Below are positions 25,161 to 34,365 of a DNA stretch of 41,418 bases, in pieces. How positions within the stretch are numbered: position 1 is the first letter of the stretch; every line of letters starts with the position of its first letter. The stretch covers positions 1-41,418 of the forward strand of contig CASFMJ010000091.1 in assembly GCA_949295785.1 (NCBI GenBank). Direction: 5' to 3'. The position numbers and the translations under genes are program-made. The notes under the pieces are model-generated. The model was not told where the DNA came from and ran no database searches. It saw nothing but the letters and a program-made list of their open reading frames with translations. Source of the DNA: an uncultured Bacillota bacterium (GTDB lineage Bacteria > Bacillota > Clostridia > Peptostreptococcales > Anaerovoracaceae).

Positions 25161-25805
25161 TTATTTGATCCAGCTCTCATCGGAAGGGTTTTCGCGGAAT
25201 GTGATGAGACGTTCTATATCTTCTTTCCGTATGTATCCTTCTTCTGCAGCTACCTGAGCAATAACATCAAAATTAGTAAGGGAATGATTTGTGACGTCCG
25301 CTTCTTTCAGCCTGTCAAGCCCCTTTTTCATACCATATGTAAAAATGCTGACTATGCCAAGTACCTCTGCTCCTTCTTCACGGAGGGCATTAACAGCATC
25401 TATGGCACTTCCGGCAGTAGATATCAGATCTTCCACCACTACCACCTTCTGACCTTTCTCAAGCCGGCCTTCTATTCTGTTCTGTCTTCCATGGTCTTTT
25501 GCTCCCGAGCGGACATAACCCATGGGCAGTCCAAGTATGTGTGCGGTTATAGCTGCATGGGCTATTCCGGCCGTTGCTGTTCCCATCAGCACCTCTGCTT
25601 CAGGATAGTTCTCCCTGATAAGTGCCGCAAGGCCTTCCTCCACATGGATTCTTACTTCCGGTGCAGTCAGTGTAAGCCTGTTGTCACAATAAACAGGGCT
25701 TTTTATGCCGCTTGCCCAGGTAAAAGGCTCTTCCGGTCTGAAAAATACGGCTCTTATACCAAGAAGGTCTTTTGCTATCATTCTTTCTGTATTCATGCTT
25801 TCCAT
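25161..25805 (-). CDS. pyrE: Orotate phosphoribosyltransferase
   Basis: Converts orotate and PRPP to OMP. The 214-residue protein has the PRPP motif [25 protein letters not shown], and the flexible loop with [17 protein letters not shown]. Start ATG (25803-25805) has AGGAG 6 bp upstream. It lies between pyrF and pyrB, 9 and 14 bp away, in the same transcript. Confidence 0.95.
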   Translation of the reverse strand: MESMNTERMIAKDLLGIRAVFFRPEEPFTWASGIKSPVYCDNRLTLTAPEVRIHVEEGLAALIRENYPEAEVLMGTATAGIAHAAITAHILGLPMGYVRSGAKDHGRQNRIEGRLEKGQKVVVVEDLISTAGSAIDAVNALREEGAEVLGIVSIFTYGMKKGLDRLKEADVTNHSLTNFDVIAQVAAEEGYIRKEDIERLITFRENPSDESWIK

Positions 25806-25814
25806 TTCTTTCTC

Positions 25815-26513
25815 CTAATCCACAAATTCTCTTAAACATCTTTCATAAGCCGCAACCGGATCTTCGGCCTTGGTTATAGGTCTTCCCACTACAATATAAT
25901 CCGAACCTATCTCTTTGGCAGCTTCAGGTGTCATTATACGCTTCTGATCATCCTGCGCACTGTCTGCAAAACGTATGCCCGGAGTCACAGTCAGGAAGTC
26001 TTTTCCGCACATAGCATGCACAGCCTCTGCCTCCGCCGGCGAACATACCACACCGTCAAGACCGGCATTCCTGGAAGTCATTGCATAATGCATCACCACA
26101 TTTTTTATATCGTCCTTTATCAGTATGTCTCTTTCCATGGATTCCTGATCGGTAGAAGTAAGCTGAGTAACAGCTATAAGAAGGGGCCTTGTGCCATCTT
26201 CTCTTGTAAGTCCCTCAAGAGCCGCTGTCATCATCGCCGTGGTTCCTGCCGCATGTATGTTGCACATGTCCACATCAAGGCCGGACAAAACCGCCATGGC
26301 CTTTTTTACAGTGTTAGGTATATCGTGAAGTTTCAGATCAAGAAATATCTTATGACCTCTTTTTTTAATCTCTCTGACTATCGAGGGGCCTTCAGAGTAA
26401 AACAGCTCCATTCCTATCTTCACATAAGGTTTTTTTTCTGTAAATCTGTCAAGGAACTCAAAAGTCTTTTCTGCGCTGTCAAAATCGCACGCTACTATAA
26501 CATCTTTTCCCAT
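25815..26513 (-). CDS. pyrF: Orotidine-5'-phosphate decarboxylase
   Basis: Last step of UMP synthesis. The TIM-barrel catalytic groups are D10 (VACDFD), K32 (VKIGMEL) and the D59-x-K61-x-x-D64 tetrad in FLDLKLHDIPNT; phosphate binding is seen at TPGIRF and IVVGRPI near the end. At 232 residues it is the short group 1 form common in Bacillus. The ATG overlaps the pyrD stop by one base (TGATG). Confidence 0.95.
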   Translation of the reverse strand: MGKDVIVACDFDSAEKTFEFLDRFTEKKPYVKIGMELFYSEGPSIVREIKKRGHKIFLDLKLHDIPNTVKKAMAVLSGLDVDMCNIHAAGTTAMMTAALEGLTREDGTRPLLIAVTQLTSTDQESMERDILIKDDIKNVVMHYAMTSRNAGLDGVVCSPAEAEAVHAMCGKDFLTVTPGIRFADSAQDDQKRIMTPEAAKEIGSDYIVVGRPITKAEDPVAAYERCLREFVD

Positions 26514-27424
26514 CAGAGGGCACCTCCTATGATCTCTTTAAGTGATTCTATATGATATTTTTTCATTACTTCAGGCAGTGTATTTATTATATCCCGGCAT
26601 ATATACGGGTCAACAAGATTCGCCGCTCCTATCTGAACAGCCGTAGCACCTGCCAGCATCATTTCTATCACATCCTCAGCTGATGAGATGCCGCCGATAC
26701 CGATAACCGGAACATTGACAGCAGACGCAACCTGGTATACCATTCTCAGTGCCACAGGGAAAACGGCGCTTCCGGAAAAACCTCCCATTTTATTGGCAAT
26801 GACAGGTTTTCTTGTTTTAAGGTCTATTCTCATACCAAGCAGTGTATTTATAAGGCTTATACCATCTGCTCCCGCTTCCTCACATGCAAGGGCGATAGAA
26901 ACTATGTCTGTTACATTGGGCGAAAGCTTGATTATTACCGGCTTATCTGTAACTTTCTTTACCTCTCTTGTAACTTCTGCCGCAGCCATTGGATCAGTTC
27001 CGAAACTCATACCGCCTCCATGGACGTTGGGACAGCTGACATTGACCTCCAGCCATCCTACCTGATCACATGCACTCAGTCTTCGGCAGGTTTTTACATA
27101 TTCTTCTACGGAAAATCCGCTTATATTGGCCATTACTTTCTTATTGAAGCATTTTGCCAGCTTTGGCAGTTCCTCTTCTATCACCTTATCTACACCGGGA
27201 TTCTGCAGTCCCACGGCATTTATCATGCCGGCAGTGCATTCAGCTATCCTTGGAGTGGGATTTCCGAAGCGGGCCTTCAAAGTGGTACCCTTGAATGAAA
27301 ATGTCCCGAGAATATTTATATCATAAAGCTGCGCAAATTCATATCCGTATCCGAAGGTACCACTGGCAGCCATTACAGGATTATCAAGAGTTATTCCGCA
27401 AAGATCAACTTTCATTTCTCCCAT
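26513..27424 (-). CDS. pyrD: Dihydroorotate dehydrogenase B, catalytic subunit
   Basis: FMN enzyme oxidising dihydroorotate, class 1B, which passes electrons to NAD through PyrK. The catalytic residue is C131 in VNVSCPNVHGGG (class 2 has Ser), and FMN phosphate motifs are IGIGGISSAEDV and AVQIGAANL. At 303 residues it is full length. The start at 27424 has AAGGAAG 7 bp upstream and overlaps pyrK by 13 bp; an ATG three codons later overlaps the pyrK stop and is also possible. Confidence 0.95.
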   Translation of the reverse strand: MGEMKVDLCGITLDNPVMAASGTFGYGYEFAQLYDINILGTFSFKGTTLKARFGNPTPRIAECTAGMINAVGLQNPGVDKVIEEELPKLAKCFNKKVMANISGFSVEEYVKTCRRLSACDQVGWLEVNVSCPNVHGGGMSFGTDPMAAAEVTREVKKVTDKPVIIKLSPNVTDIVSIALACEEAGADGISLINTLLGMRIDLKTRKPVIANKMGGFSGSAVFPVALRMVYQVASAVNVPVIGIGGISSAEDVIEMMLAGATAVQIGAANLVDPYICRDIINTLPEVMKKYHIESLKEIIGGAL

Positions 27425-28143
27425 ATTATCTCTTCCTTTCTCAGTACCGGTCCATCTTTACATATTCGCTTATTTCCGTAAAGTGTTCTGCATGAACAAC
27501 CCATGCATGCGCCGAATCCGCAGCCCATGCGTTCTTCAAAGCTGAACTGTCCGTCTGATTGAGACTTGTCATACACGGCTTTAAGCATAGCCTTGGGCCC
27601 GCAGGTATAAAAATATGTATAAGGCATATCCATGGCATCGGTTACAAATCCTTTTATGCCATATGATCCGTCAGCAGTGGTCACTATTACCCGTGCTCCA
27701 AGTTCATTAAATTCATTCTCATAAAAAACCTCAGCTGCAGTGTTGAAACCAAGTATTACACTTACATTCTTACCCTGCTTTATAAGTCTTCTGGCAAGAA
27801 GATACATGGGCGGTACTCCCGCTCCGCCTCCTATAAGAAGGGGAGCGTTTCCCGAAACTTCAAGATCATATCCGTTGCCCAGACCCGTAAGTACATCTAA
27901 GTCCCCCTCCTGCATGGCAGCCATCTTTTCCGTTCCTTTTCCTACCACCTTATATATTATGGTCAGAGTATTTTCTTCAACGTCGCACACAGATATGGGT
28001 CTTCTCAGGAAAAATCCGTCAAGCTTAATATTCACAAACTGTCCCGGAGATGTCACGGCTGATATATCACCTTCAAGCCTCATTCTCATCACACCTTCTG
28101 TAAGCTTTTTATTTTCTTTTATACTCAATATTACCTGCTTCAT
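27412..28143 (-). CDS. pyrK: Dihydroorotate dehydrogenase electron-transfer subunit
   Basis: FAD and [2Fe-2S] partner of PyrD that uses NAD. FAD binding is marked by FFLRRPISVCD, NAD binding by LLIGGGAGVPPMYLLA, and the C-terminal cluster by C208, C213, C216 and C228 (GCGFGACMGC...RICKDGPV). The ATG at 28141-28143 is chosen because AAAGGA lies 6 bp upstream; a start six codons earlier would overlap the end of carB. It is 243 residues long and is coupled to pyrD by overlap. Confidence 0.95.
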   Translation of the reverse strand: MKQVILSIKENKKLTEGVMRMRLEGDISAVTSPGQFVNIKLDGFFLRRPISVCDVEENTLTIIYKVVGKGTEKMAAMQEGDLDVLTGLGNGYDLEVSGNAPLLIGGGAGVPPMYLLARRLIKQGKNVSVILGFNTAAEVFYENEFNELGARVIVTTADGSYGIKGFVTDAMDMPYTYFYTCGPKAMLKAVYDKSQSDGQFSFEERMGCGFGACMGCSCRTLYGNKRICKDGPVLRKEEIIWEK

Positions 28144-28153
28144 ATGATTTCCT

Positions 28154-31100
28154 TTATGCATCTATGGTTGAGATTCTGAGAGTAGTCTCTTCCAGCACAT
28201 CCAGCAGCACTTTTACTGTATCCAGCGCTGTAAATATGTTGGCATTGTTTTCCGTGGCATATTTTCTTATCTCATACCCGTCATTCATTGATCCTACAGA
28301 TCCGATATCGCTGGTATTTATTATATATGCTATGTGACCCTGCCTTATGGATTTCTGAATTTCATCGCTTCCTTCGCTGATCTTCTTGAGGATCCTTGTC
28401 CTTATGCCGTTTTCTTTAAGGAATCTGGCTGTACCTTCAGTAGCCTCGATATTGAATCCCAGGTCATAAAATCTTCTTATGAGAGGCAGAGCTTCTTTCT
28501 TATCTTTATCAGCTATTGTAGCAAATACTGTACCATAGTTCTGAAGCTTCATGCCGGAAGCCTGAAGAGCCTTATATAAAGCTCTGTTCAGCTTGTCATC
28601 ATAGCCTATGGCTTCACCTGTGGACTTCATCTCAGGGGAAAGATATGCATCAAGACCTCTGATCTTATTGAAAGAGAATACAGGCACCTTCACGTACCAT
28701 CTCTTCTTCTCTTCCGGATAAAGATCAAAGATTCCCTGTTCTTTCAGGCTCTTGCCCAATATCACTTCTGTAGCTATATCCGCCAGACTGTAGCCTGTGG
28801 CTTTTGAAAGGAACGGTACGGTTCTTGAAGATCTGGGATTAACCTCTATGATAAATACATTCTCATCTTTATCCACTATGAACTGGATATTATAAAGCCC
28901 TACAATGCCTATACCCAGACCAAGTTTTTTCGCATACTGGAGAATTATGCCCTTCACTTTATCCGAAATGCTGAATGACGGATATACGCTTATGGAGTCG
29001 CCGCTGTGGATACCGGTTCTCTCCACCAGTTCCATTATGCCGGGAACAAATACATCTCTACCGTCACATATGGCGTCCACTTCAACCTCTTTTCCGATTA
29101 TATATTTATCCACCAGCACCGGCTTGTCTTCATCTATCTCAACAGCAGTCTTGAGATACTGTCTGAGCTGCTTTTCACCTGCAACTATCTGCATGGCTCT
29201 TCCTCCCAGTACGAAGCTGGGACGCACCAGGACAGGATAGCCGATACGTGCCGCTGTTTTAACGCCGTCTTCGATATTTGTCACAGCAGCTCCTTCAGGC
29301 TGAGGTATGTCAAGCTCTTTCAGTATCTTTTCAAAGCTGTCTCTGTTCTCAGCCTTTTCAATTGCCTCACAATCGGTTCCTATAATCTTTACACCTCTTT
29401 CCTCAAGAGGCTGAGCCAGGTTGATGGCGGTCTGTCCTCCAAGGGATGCTATTACTCCCTCAGGTTTCTCAAAATCGATTATATTCATCACATCTTCCAC
29501 TGTCAGAGGCTCAAAGTACAGTTTATCTCCCGTCGTATAATCAGTGGATACAGTCTCAGGATTATTGTTTATTATTATCGCCTCATATCCGGCCTTTTTT
29601 ATGGTAGTTACTGCGTGTACAGTGGAATAGTCGAATTCTACGCCCTGTCCTATTCTTATGGGGCCTGCTCCAAGAACAATAATCTTTTTCTTGTCCGTTA
29701 CCACTGAAGCATTTTTCCCTTCATATGATGAGAAGAAATACGGTATCTGTGCCCCGGTATGGAATGTATCCGCCATTCTGTACACAGGCTTCACATTTTC
29801 TGATTTTCTCATGTCGTATATGTCAGTTTCTTCCCTGCCCCACAGGTATGCGATATATTTATCAGAAAATCCCATAAGTTTAGCTGAAGAAAGAGCTTCT
29901 CTGTCTCTTACTTTTTCTTTCAGTTCGCTTTCTTTATCAACTATGTTTTTTATGGCCTGAATGAAATATTCAGTTATCATAGTTACTTCATGAAGTTTTT
30001 CTATGCTTTCACCTCTTCTTAAAAGCTCAGCTATGGCAAATACATTATCGTCTCTGAAATCTTTTATGTATTCCAGCAGCTCCTCATTGGCCATATCATC
30101 GAATTTTTCCAGCCAGAGATGGCATACTCCTGTTTCCAGGGAACGTACAGCTTTAAGCAGGCACTCTTCCAGGTTAGACCCGATACTCATAACTTCTCCC
30201 GTAGCTTTCATCTGTGTTCCCAGAAGATTGGGAGCCTGGGTGAATTTATCAAAGGGGAATCTTGGAACTTTCGCTACCACATAATCAAGCTGGGGCTCTG
30301 CAGCTGCTGTTGTGCCGGCAATTTTTATTTCGTCCAGTGTCATTCCTACCGCTATTTTTGCTGTCACTCTTGCTATGGGGTATCCGCTGGCCTTTGAAGC
30401 AAGAGCAGAAGATCTTGAAACTCTTGGGTTTACTTCTATAAGATAATATTTGCTTGACACAGGATCAAGTGCAAACTGTACGTTGCATCCGCCTTCTATC
30501 TTCAGTTCTCTTATTATCTTTATGGCGCTGTCATTGAGCATTTTAAGATCATGATCGTTTAACGTCATTATAGGAGCCACTACAATTGAATCTCCCGTAT
30601 GTACACCGACAGGATCTATGTTTTCCATGCCGCATATGGTGATAGCCCTGTCAGATGAATCTCTCATCACCTCAAACTCGATTTCTTTATAACCTTTTAC
30701 GCTTTTTTCCACCAGCACCTGATGTACCGGTGACAGTTTAAAAGCATTTGCGGCTATATCCTTAAGTTCTTCTTTGTCAGAAGCAAATCCTCCACCGGTG
30801 CCTCCAAGTGTAAAAGCAGGTCTCAGAACAACAGGATATCCGATTTTTTCTGCTGCCGCTTCTGCCTCTTCCATATTGTATGTTATCTGTGACGGTATAG
30901 TAGGCTCGCCTATGGATTCGCACATTTCCTTGAAAAGTTCTCTGTCCTCTGCACGCTCTATACTGGCACTGCTTGTTCCAAGAAGCTCTACTCCGCATTC
31001 TTTTAATATTCCCTTCTTTTCAAGCTGCATAGCAAGATTCAGTCCTGTCTGACCACCTATTCCGGGAACGATAGCGTCAGGCCTTTCGTATCTAAGAATT

Positions 31101-31327
31101 TTGGCAACATATTCCAGTGTCAGCGGTTCCATATAAACTTTATCTGCCATAGAAGTATCAGTCATTATAGTTGCCGGATTGGAATTGACCAATACAACTT
31201 CATATCCTTCCTCTTTGAGAGCTATACAGGCCTGTGTACCTGCATAATCGAATTCAGCCGCCTGCCCTATCACTATAGGACCGGATCCTATGATGAGTAT
31301 TTTTTTGATGTCTTTTCTCTTTGCCAT
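28154..31327 (-). CDS. carB: Carbamoyl-phosphate synthase large subunit
   Basis: Makes carbamoyl phosphate from bicarbonate, ammonia and two ATP. The 1057-residue chain shows the expected tandem: an N-terminal ATP-grasp half (IIGSGPIVIGQAAEFDYAG, then LRPAFTLGGTGGG), a duplicate half (VLGAGPIRIGQGVEFDYS, then VRPSFVLGGRAM), and the C-terminal methylglyoxal-synthase-like allosteric domain. Normally it needs CarA to draw ammonia from glutamine, but carA is not adjacent; only 18 bp separate carB from pyrC. AAGGAG lies 9 bp before ATG. CarA may be encoded elsewhere. Confidence 0.97.
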   Translation of the reverse strand: MAKRKDIKKILIIGSGPIVIGQAAEFDYAGTQACIALKEEGYEVVLVNSNPATIMTDTSMADKVYMEPLTLEYVAKILRYERPDAIVPGIGGQTGLNLAMQLEKKGILKECGVELLGTSSASIERAEDRELFKEMCESIGEPTIPSQITYNMEEAEAAAEKIGYPVVLRPAFTLGGTGGGFASDKEELKDIAANAFKLSPVHQVLVEKSVKGYKEIEFEVMRDSSDRAITICGMENIDPVGVHTGDSIVVAPIMTLNDHDLKMLNDSAIKIIRELKIEGGCNVQFALDPVSSKYYLIEVNPRVSRSSALASKASGYPIARVTAKIAVGMTLDEIKIAGTTAAAEPQLDYVVAKVPRFPFDKFTQAPNLLGTQMKATGEVMSIGSNLEECLLKAVRSLETGVCHLWLEKFDDMANEELLEYIKDFRDDNVFAIAELLRRGESIEKLHEVTMITEYFIQAIKNIVDKESELKEKVRDREALSSAKLMGFSDKYIAYLWGREETDIYDMRKSENVKPVYRMADTFHTGAQIPYFFSSYEGKNASVVTDKKKIIVLGAGPIRIGQGVEFDYSTVHAVTTIKKAGYEAIIINNNPETVSTDYTTGDKLYFEPLTVEDVMNIIDFEKPEGVIASLGGQTAINLAQPLEERGVKIIGTDCEAIEKAENRDSFEKILKELDIPQPEGAAVTNIEDGVKTAARIGYPVLVRPSFVLGGRAMQIVAGEKQLRQYLKTAVEIDEDKPVLVDKYIIGKEVEVDAICDGRDVFVPGIMELVERTGIHSGDSISVYPSFSISDKVKGIILQYAKKLGLGIGIVGLYNIQFIVDKDENVFIIEVNPRSSRTVPFLSKATGYSLADIATEVILGKSLKEQGIFDLYPEEKKRWYVKVPVFSFNKIRGLDAYLSPEMKSTGEAIGYDDKLNRALYKALQASGMKLQNYGTVFATIADKDKKEALPLIRRFYDLGFNIEATEGTARFLKENGIRTRILKKISEGSDEIQKSIRQGHIAYIINTSDIGSVGSMNDGYEIRKYATENNANIFTALDTVKVLLDVLEETTLRISTIDA

Positions 31328-31345
31328 TTCAACCGTCTCCTTATT

Positions 31346-32554
31346 CTATTTATAAACTATTCTGCCATCATATACTGTAAGCAGACATTTCCCGAAAACT
31401 TTCTCTCCTTCAAACGGAGTCGCTTTTCCTTTAGAAAGGAAATCTGAAGTATCTATTACCGTCTCTTCCATGCTCCAGACTGTAAAATCGTTTCCCAGAG
31501 GGATGCCAAATCTCCTGCGTGGATTGACAGCCATAAGTTCTATTAGCTTTTCCGCAGATATGATCCCTGTCTTTACCATATGGGTCCACAAAAGTGGAAA
31601 AGCCGTTTCTATTCCTGTTATTCCGAAAGCGCTTTTTTCAAGCCCTTTGGATTTTTCTTCCCGGGAATGAGGTGCATGATCTGTTGCGATCATATCTATA
31701 GTGCCGTCTTTGATTCCTTCTATAAGTGCTTTCCTGTCTTTTTCTGTCCTGAGCGGCGGATTCATCTTGAATCTTCCTTCTTCAAGCAGGTCTTCCTCAG
31801 TAAGTATAAGATAATGGGGAGCTGTCTCACAGGTCACATCTGTTCCTCTTGCCTTAGCCCGCCGTATAAGATCAACACTTTCGGCCGTGGAAATATGACA
31901 GACATGATATGCACATCCTGTCTCCTCTGCCAGCTTCAGATCTCTTTCAATCTGAATATACTCGCTTTCCGAACATATTCCTCTATGTCCGTGTTTCCTC
32001 GCATATACACCGTCATGTATGTATCCGCCCTTTAATAGGCTGTTGTCCTCACAATGAGCTGCTATTATCTTGCCAAGATCTCCGGCAGTCTCCATAGCCT
32101 TTCTCATCAGTTCTTTGCTCTGGACTCCCCTTCCGTCATCAGAAAAAGCTATGACATTTGGTGCCATCTGAGTCATGGCTGCAAGTCTTTCTCCTTTTTC
32201 TCCTTCTGTAATAGCTCCATATGGGTATACGGCTATACAGGCATCCTTGTCTATTATATCCTGCTGAATCTTAAGATGCTGCGGACTGTCAGGCACAGGA
32301 TCAAGGTTTGGCATGGTGCATACAGCAGTATACCCGCCATGGGCTGCCGCCGCTGTTCCTGATGCTACAGTCTCTTTATAAGAAAAACCCGGCTCTCTCA
32401 GATGTACATGCACATCGCAAAAACCGGGAAATATATAAAATGAAGGATCATTATATATGCTTACATCCTCAAATTCTTTATCCTGAAGACAGAATATCCT
32501 GTTGTCTTCTTCATATGATGCCATTATTTTTTTTGCTCTGTCGAATGCTCTCAT
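31346..32554 (-). CDS. pyrC: Dihydroorotase
   Basis: Zinc amidohydrolase closing the dihydroorotate ring, type I. Metal and substrate motifs are FPGFCDVHVHLREPG, HCEDNSLLKGG, HVCHISTAES and ATDHAPHS. I place the start at the ATG 32552-32554, preceded by GGAAAGGA, giving 402 residues; an upstream in-frame ATG at 32654-32656 lies inside the attenuator leader and is rejected. The N-terminal ~45 residues before the barrel differ from the usual short amidohydrolase strand. It is the first gene of the operon behind a PyrR-type leader. Confidence 0.94.
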   Translation of the reverse strand: MRAFDRAKKIMASYEEDNRIFCLQDKEFEDVSIYNDPSFYIFPGFCDVHVHLREPGFSYKETVASGTAAAAHGGYTAVCTMPNLDPVPDSPQHLKIQQDIIDKDACIAVYPYGAITEGEKGERLAAMTQMAPNVIAFSDDGRGVQSKELMRKAMETAGDLGKIIAAHCEDNSLLKGGYIHDGVYARKHGHRGICSESEYIQIERDLKLAEETGCAYHVCHISTAESVDLIRRAKARGTDVTCETAPHYLILTEEDLLEEGRFKMNPPLRTEKDRKALIEGIKDGTIDMIATDHAPHSREEKSKGLEKSAFGITGIETAFPLLWTHMVKTGIISAEKLIELMAVNPRRRFGIPLGNDFTVWSMEETVIDTSDFLSKGKATPFEGEKVFGKCLLTVYDGRIVYK

Positions 32555-32572
32555 CAAAGTATCCTTTCCAAC

Positions 32573-32699
32573 AAAAAAGTCCTGCCGAGTATGGCAAGAC
32601 AAATACGCATCAATATCGGCGCACAATCCTCTGCGCCCTTTATCCAAACATATCACTTAAATCTTGCCGATCTCTCTGTATCGTTTTTAAAGATTTATC
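32573..32699 (-). promoter_or_regulatory. PyrR-type attenuator leader of the pyr operon
   Basis: The leader runs from just after the promoter to pyrC. At its 5' end AAATCTT (32690-32696) pairs with AAGATTT (32659-32665), enclosing an A-rich 5' bulge and a CGAT/ATCG upper stem whose loop holds CAGAGAG, matching the PyrR-recognised CNGNGAG loop. GGCAAGA (32662-32668) can instead pair with TCTTGCC (32593-32599) as antiterminator around a GGCGCA/TGCGCC hairpin. CTTGCC/GGCAGG (32581-32598) followed by T-run makes the terminator. When UMP-bound PyrR holds the first hairpin, the terminator should form. PyrR itself is not in the window. Confidence 0.75.
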
Positions 32700-32705
32700 T
32701 AAATA

Positions 32706-32734
32706 AGAGTACCACAGGCCCGCCCTATTGTCAA
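32706..32734 (-). promoter_or_regulatory. Promoter of the pyr operon
   Basis: A consensus TTGACA (32729-32734) is followed after 17 bp by TACTCT (32706-32711), placing the transcript start near 32699, a few bases before the PyrR-type hairpin. Confidence 0.75.
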
Positions 32735-32744
32735 GGTGTTTAAT

Positions 32745-32776
32745 ATAAAAAATGACCCTGCCTTAAGGGTCATTTT
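32745..32776 (-). terminator. Terminator after the alanine/glycine symporter
   Basis: AAAATGACCCT pairs with AGGGTCATTTT around TAAGGC or thereabouts, followed by a T-run on the minus strand. It separates the symporter from the pyr promoter. Confidence 0.8.
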
Positions 32777-32819
32777 AATAACTTTAACTCTGATGTGAAG
32801 GTGCAGGGCCTTACGGTCT

Positions 32820-34247
32820 TCAACCCTGTATTTTTCCTGAATCAAGCCTGTCAAAGTAGCTCTTAGTCTCTGCCACGATTACACCGCTTAGGGCAAGAAG
32901 TGCAATAAGGTTGGGTATAGCCATAAGTCCGTTGAAAATATCTGCAATAGTCCATACGGCAGATACTGTCATAAATGGTCCTATCAGCACTGCCAGAATA
33001 TACAGCCACCTGTATATTTTTACAGCGGTCATATTACCCCCGCTGAGGTATTCCAGACATCTCTCACTGTAATAATCCCAGCCAAGTATTGTAGTGAAAG
33101 CAAAGAAGGCAAGGCACAGCATAAGTATTGCTGCTCCAACGCCCTCAGCCCACGGAAGCCCGTTGGAAAATGCCACAGCTGTTACATCTACGCCGTCTAT
33201 TCCCCTTTCAAGTGCCACATCATATGATCCGGTGACCAGTATCGTCATTCCTGTCATCGCACAGATGATTATTGTATCTATAAAAGTTCCTGTCATGGAA
33301 ACCAGACCCTGTCTTACCGGTTCGTTGGTCTGTGCTGCTGCTGCCGCTATAGGTGCGCTTCCAAGTCCTGCTTCATTAGAGAATATACCACGTGCCACGC
33401 CTTTCTGCATGGCAAGCATCATTGCCCCAAGTGCACCGCCTGCCACGGCTTTGAGTCCGAAAGCTCCCTGAACCACAGAAGCAAGTGCACCCGGAATCCT
33501 ATCTGCGTTATATATCAGTATGCTGACACATACCACTATGTACATTATAGCCATAAAAGGAACTACTATTGTAGTCACACTTGCTATTCTCTTCAGACCT
33601 CCTATTACAACAAGCGCAGTAAGCAGTGCGGCCGCCACGGCAGTTATAACTGTAACTACAGAATATTCATTCCCGAAAATATTTACAACATGCTGAGTCT
33701 GGGGATCAAAAAAACCTTTTGTGGCTGATGCTATTCCATTTACCTGAGTTATGGTTCCTATTCCAAGAAGACCTGCTCCAACCGCAAATACAGCGAATAT
33801 TTTTGCCAGCCATGTCCATTTTGTACCCATACCTCTTTCGATATAATAAAAAGGTCCGCCAAGGAATCTTCCGTTACCTTTGTCCTCTCTGAACTTGACC
33901 GCAAGCACTCCTTCTGAATATTTTGTAGCCATTCCAAGGCATGCTGCCGCTATCATCCAGAACAGCGCCCCTGGTCCTCCTGCTACTACAGCAGTGGCGA
34001 CACCCACTATATTACCTGTACCTATGGTTGCTGCCATAGCTGTGCATAAAGCTCCGAAACTGCTGACCTCTCCGACACCGTTTTCTTCATTTTTAACCAT
34101 GTACTTGAGGGCTTTCCCCAGTTTTCTGAACTGAAGCACTCTGAGTCTTGCAGTAAGATAGATACCAGTGCCCATGATTAGCACGATAAGCGGTATTCCC
34201 CATACAATGTTATCTACCGCCACTAAAAATTCTGTAAAGTTTTCCAT
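32820..34247 (-). CDS. Alanine or glycine:cation symporter (AGCS family)
   Basis: Sodium-coupled uptake carrier for alanine or glycine in the cytoplasmic membrane, 475 residues with about ten or more hydrophobic segments. Family motifs include GTGNIVGVATAVVAGGPGALFW, where the chain binds substrate, SNEAGLGSAPIAAAAA in the middle, and GWDYYSERCLEYL near the C-terminal third. GAGGAG lies upstream of ATG. The upstream glycine riboswitch strongly suggests that glycine is a physiological substrate or signal. It is a one-gene unit with its own promoter, leader and terminator. Confidence 0.92.
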   Translation of the reverse strand: MENFTEFLVAVDNIVWGIPLIVLIMGTGIYLTARLRVLQFRKLGKALKYMVKNEENGVGEVSSFGALCTAMAATIGTGNIVGVATAVVAGGPGALFWMIAAACLGMATKYSEGVLAVKFREDKGNGRFLGGPFYYIERGMGTKWTWLAKIFAVFAVGAGLLGIGTITQVNGIASATKGFFDPQTQHVVNIFGNEYSVVTVITAVAAALLTALVVIGGLKRIASVTTIVVPFMAIMYIVVCVSILIYNADRIPGALASVVQGAFGLKAVAGGALGAMMLAMQKGVARGIFSNEAGLGSAPIAAAAAQTNEPVRQGLVSMTGTFIDTIIICAMTGMTILVTGSYDVALERGIDGVDVTAVAFSNGLPWAEGVGAAILMLCLAFFAFTTILGWDYYSERCLEYLSGGNMTAVKIYRWLYILAVLIGPFMTVSAVWTIADIFNGLMAIPNLIALLALSGVIVAETKSYFDRLDSGKIQG

Positions 34248-34301
34248 TTTTCTTCTCCTCTGTTTGATAAAGTAGCTTCAGATATTATCCAAAGCTTTGT
34301 C

Positions 34302-34333
34302 AAAAAAATTAAAAAGCCGATATAATCGACTTT
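34302..34333 (-). terminator. Riboswitch expression-platform terminator before the symporter
   Basis: AAAGTCGAT pairs with ATCGGCTTT (9 bp, one G-U) around TAT and is followed by a long T-rich run. It lies about 35 bases after the glycine aptamer and before the symporter, so aptamer folding can decide read-through. Confidence 0.75.
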
Positions 34334-34365
34334 CCGGAGAGGATATGCAAATAATACAAAAACTA

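Noticed and set aside
29006..29707. Plus-strand frame of 233 codons inside carB
   Set aside because: Shadow of the strongly conserved CarB second half.
32555..32656. Upstream in-frame extension of pyrC (34 extra codons)
   Set aside because: It lies inside the attenuator leader, has no ribosome site, and the ATG at 32552-32554 has a good one.
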